The notes below the pieces were generated by a model. It made no database searches and was not told the DNA's origin. It was given only the letters and a program-made list of their open reading frames with translations. Both the position numbers and the translations under genes were made by a program. Source: Larus michahellis (Eukaryota; Chordata; Aves; Charadriiformes; Laridae). Taken from it: DNA of 64,000 bases. The DNA is taken from positions 82,675,815-82,739,814 of the forward strand of contig NC_133896.1 of NCBI RefSeq assembly GCF_964199755.1. Direction: 5' to 3'. Numbering within the stretch: the first letter of the stretch is position 1; each line of letters begins with the position of its first letter. Shown piece after piece: positions 61,421-64,000 of this stretch.

Positions 61421-64000
61421 TGCGTGGCTTGGAGACCCCCTGGTAGAAAATTACAGTAAGAGAGAGGGGAGTGTGCTGCTGGCCCCGTTGCTAATTTTTC
61501 TCCCCAAAACCTGTGTTCGAACCTCTGCAAATTGTTGCTCCCTAACTTACCCCCTCGAGGACGAAGTGACAAAACCAGTTGTAAGGTTAGAAAATGTTCT
61601 GCAGGCAGCAGTGCAGGAGCAATGGATGGAGTGAGCAAGTAAAACTTTTCTACCTTCTACCTAGTGTTCAGTGACTAGAGCAGCTGTTTGGCCTGACTCC
61701 AGTACTCTTGCAGTTGAGAAAGGTCAGGAACTTGCAGATGGGCCACCTGTGGTGTTCTTGGTGTGTGGTGAGGTCAGCGGCATGGGTTAGACTCTGGACT
61801 GGCCAATATTCTCATGCTCCTACTGCTCTAGGAGCTAGTTTTCTCCCTTCTCCTTCCCTTCCTTTCTGCTGAGCTGTCATTCCTACCATGGTGTTAATAG
61901 GCTTTTGTATCTTTCTGTGTCTGCCTTTTTGGGGTGCAGTTCTGTTAGGCTTAATTCAATTTAACTGTTGTTCAAAGGTTAATTTCCAGTAAGGGCCACG
62001 TTGTTACCTCGTTGGGTTTTTTTTCGCTAAGGATCTACTGATTACATTTGCAAGTGAGTTGGTTAACTCAATCTTTTGGAAAACCCATCCTTTAATAATT
62101 TTTAGTAGGCTATCCATCTCATGGAGCAGCTAGCTGAGTCAAGTGATCTGATATCCCAGCGATCACTAGAGTTGTGTAAGAGTAGGGTGCTGGAAGATGC
62201 TCTTGGAGGAGGGGAGAGGGTGCAATCCATGTCATTTTGTGTGGGAATAGCCTGTGTTTGGATCAGATTACACTAACATGGAGCTGCATCCTTAGATGAA
62301 CTTGCTTGGGGAGATACTGTGCCTTGTCACTTTTCACTTTTGTGTTTGGAAAGGGTTTTTTGCTGGGTAACTCAGTTTGCTGTGAGTGACTTAAAATTCT
62401 TACCGCCCTCCTGCAAAGGGAGAGTATACCTCTCTATCCATGCCCCAAAAAGGGCTTTTGCCTGCACGGAGACCAAATTTTTTTGATGCCTCTCGTCCCA
62501 GAGGTGTTTCAGTAGGATTCCATTTGTGCTAGGACCCAGTTTTAAGAAGATTCCAACAAAAATGCTGGAAATCTTAAGAATGAGTGCTGCTGTTAACTGA
62601 GGAAACAGATTAGTGGAGCAGAGCACCAAGTCAGAAGCCAGGTTTCTCCTGGTGCAACTGTTGAGGGTAAGGGTATGTGCTACAGCTAAGCTGAACGTTA
62701 GTTACCTTCTTTTCTCTCTTGCTGGCACTTGGCAGTATCACAAGTGAACTAATTCAACTCACTGATCTGGCAGAAAATGACATTTAGGGTAGCTTTTCTG
62801 CTAAGTCAACAAGTTGATCTAAGTGAGCACCAGAAGCAAGGTAAATGCTGGGAGGAACCTGCACGGCGGGGCTGAGAGAAATTGTCTCCTAATGGTAGCT
62901 GAGCTAATAGGCAATGTGGTGTAATAATGTGTGTAACTTCACTCTGACTTGCATGTCAACCGCACTCTAAGTACTTCATTTATCTACAACAGTTTCTTTC
63001 TTTCAAGAAGTCTGTATTCTCTTCCTTCACGATTTATTTATTTTCAGGCTTCATTTACTTTTTGTGTTGCTGCAGCCTGGGAAGATCTTTCAGGTAATTG
63101 TCTTCTCCAGAGCTTCTGTGGTCTGGATAGGCATATTGAGCATACGATTCTAGCTGTAATAGAGTTGTGCCTGAAGAAAATAGTGGCCAGTTAGAAGGGG
63201 GTGTGACTCGGTTAAGGAGGAGATGGCTGCAGGGTGGGATTACTTATGGCCACTGCTGAAGCAGCGCAGGAAGCCAGTCTTGGATTAGCAGGGAGATGCG
63301 TTGGCAGGACTTGAGGGCGGAGGTGAAGGTGCGTGGGGAAGACAGGACTGGAGCAGCAGCTATCTGCTCATCAATTCTGTGTCAGTTATAGAATTTTCCA
63401 GATTTTGAGGAGCAGGTTTGGAGCAGCAGTTCCCTGATTTAGCCAGCCATTGTCTGCAGTGTTAATGCTGTTGCCCTACTTTAAAATCATCTGCTGCCCG
63501 TAACACTATTCCAGAACTTTAAAAGTTGTCTGGTCGAGACTTGTTGCACCTCCTTTACTGCTGCGCTGGTCTGTTTGTTTGCGCATCTGGAAAATTTGTG
63601 TTTGGTGAAGGATGTGAAGCTTGAAATCTCTGGATTTGAAAGGTTTAGATACCGAGGCTGTGTTGGTGCTGTGGGATCCTGGAAGCCTAGGGGTCTCATT
63701 TAGAGGTGTCGCAGGTAGGTTGCAGGGCAGCCAGCTGTTGTTTTGGAAATAAACAAGCTGTCAGTGATATTGAGACTCTCAGATTATTATTTTTTTTTAA
63801 TCTTACATGGAATGATATCCTTCTAAAGATTGAAATTTTTTTCAGTGGAATTCCATTGAATAATCACTTTTGTGCTTTCCCTTTTCTGCCTCTAATCCCT
63901 CCTACCGCTACTCCCTGTACAGCCCATGTTTCTTGCTGCAGGAAACTCCTCATCATCCTGATGTGTTACTCTTCTGCTTACAACTCTCTTCAGTCTCGCT
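61421..64000 (+). other. Probable first intron of the CpG-island gene
   Basis: Composition drops to ordinary T-rich, intron-like sequence right after the island. I found no exon with recognisable protein similarity up to the window edge. If the island drives a plus-strand gene, its first coding exon lies further right. Confidence 0.45.

Noticed and set aside
59973-61634. Several long open frames (up to 320 codons) on both strands in the GC-rich region
   Set aside because: They overlap each other in many frames and are low-complexity Arg/Pro/Gly/Ala stretches; CpG-rich DNA lacks stop codons by chance.
1-64000. CRISPR arrays, operons, bacterial-type promoters, tRNA or rRNA genes
   Set aside because: The window is spliced vertebrate DNA; no spaced direct-repeat array, cloverleaf or rRNA segment was seen.

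Overview
The window is vertebrate nuclear DNA and almost certainly from a bird. Coding sequence is broken into short exons with GT/AG splice sites and consistent phases. The interspersed repeats are CR1 LINEs with the avian 3' tail (ATTCTATG/ATTCTGTG-type octamers), there are LTR-like segments, and a CpG-island promoter lies near the right end. I cannot name the species.

Two alpha-2-macroglobulin (A2M) family genes lie head to head. The minus-strand gene starts at 20020 and runs leftwards. I could place 25 coding exons (signal peptide, macroglobulin domains, bait region, thioester exon and the exon after it) before it leaves the window at position 1; about 1050 of an expected ~1450 residues are visible. 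The plus-strand gene starts at 21989 and ends at 52888, with a polyadenylation signal at 53061. I could place 37 coding exons that join to 1449 codons including the final stop. Both resemble A2ML1 (A2M-like 1) more than A2M or ovostatin, and both keep the GCGEQ thioester. The two start codons are separated by 1968 bp.

The plus-strand gene has one striking defect: an in-frame TGA at 32194-32196 (codon ~483) inside exon 13, while the other exons, phases and splice sites look intact through to the normal C-terminus. A second in-frame donor 18 bp upstream of the TGA could remove the stop with 22 codons and restore the frame. The gene also has a family exon 3 split by an extra 338-bp intron, an atypical exon 30, Asn at the thioester-domain position that sets ester/amide preference, and the two receptor-binding lysines.

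Right of the pair, 53.1-60.0 kb is intergenic, with two probable LTR segments and a perfect 17-bp-arm hairpin. A CpG island at about 60.0-61.4 kb carries two good splice donors on the plus strand and looks like the untranslated first exon of the next gene. By mammalian gene order (A2ML1 then PHC1) this may be PHC1, but no coding exon of it is in the window.
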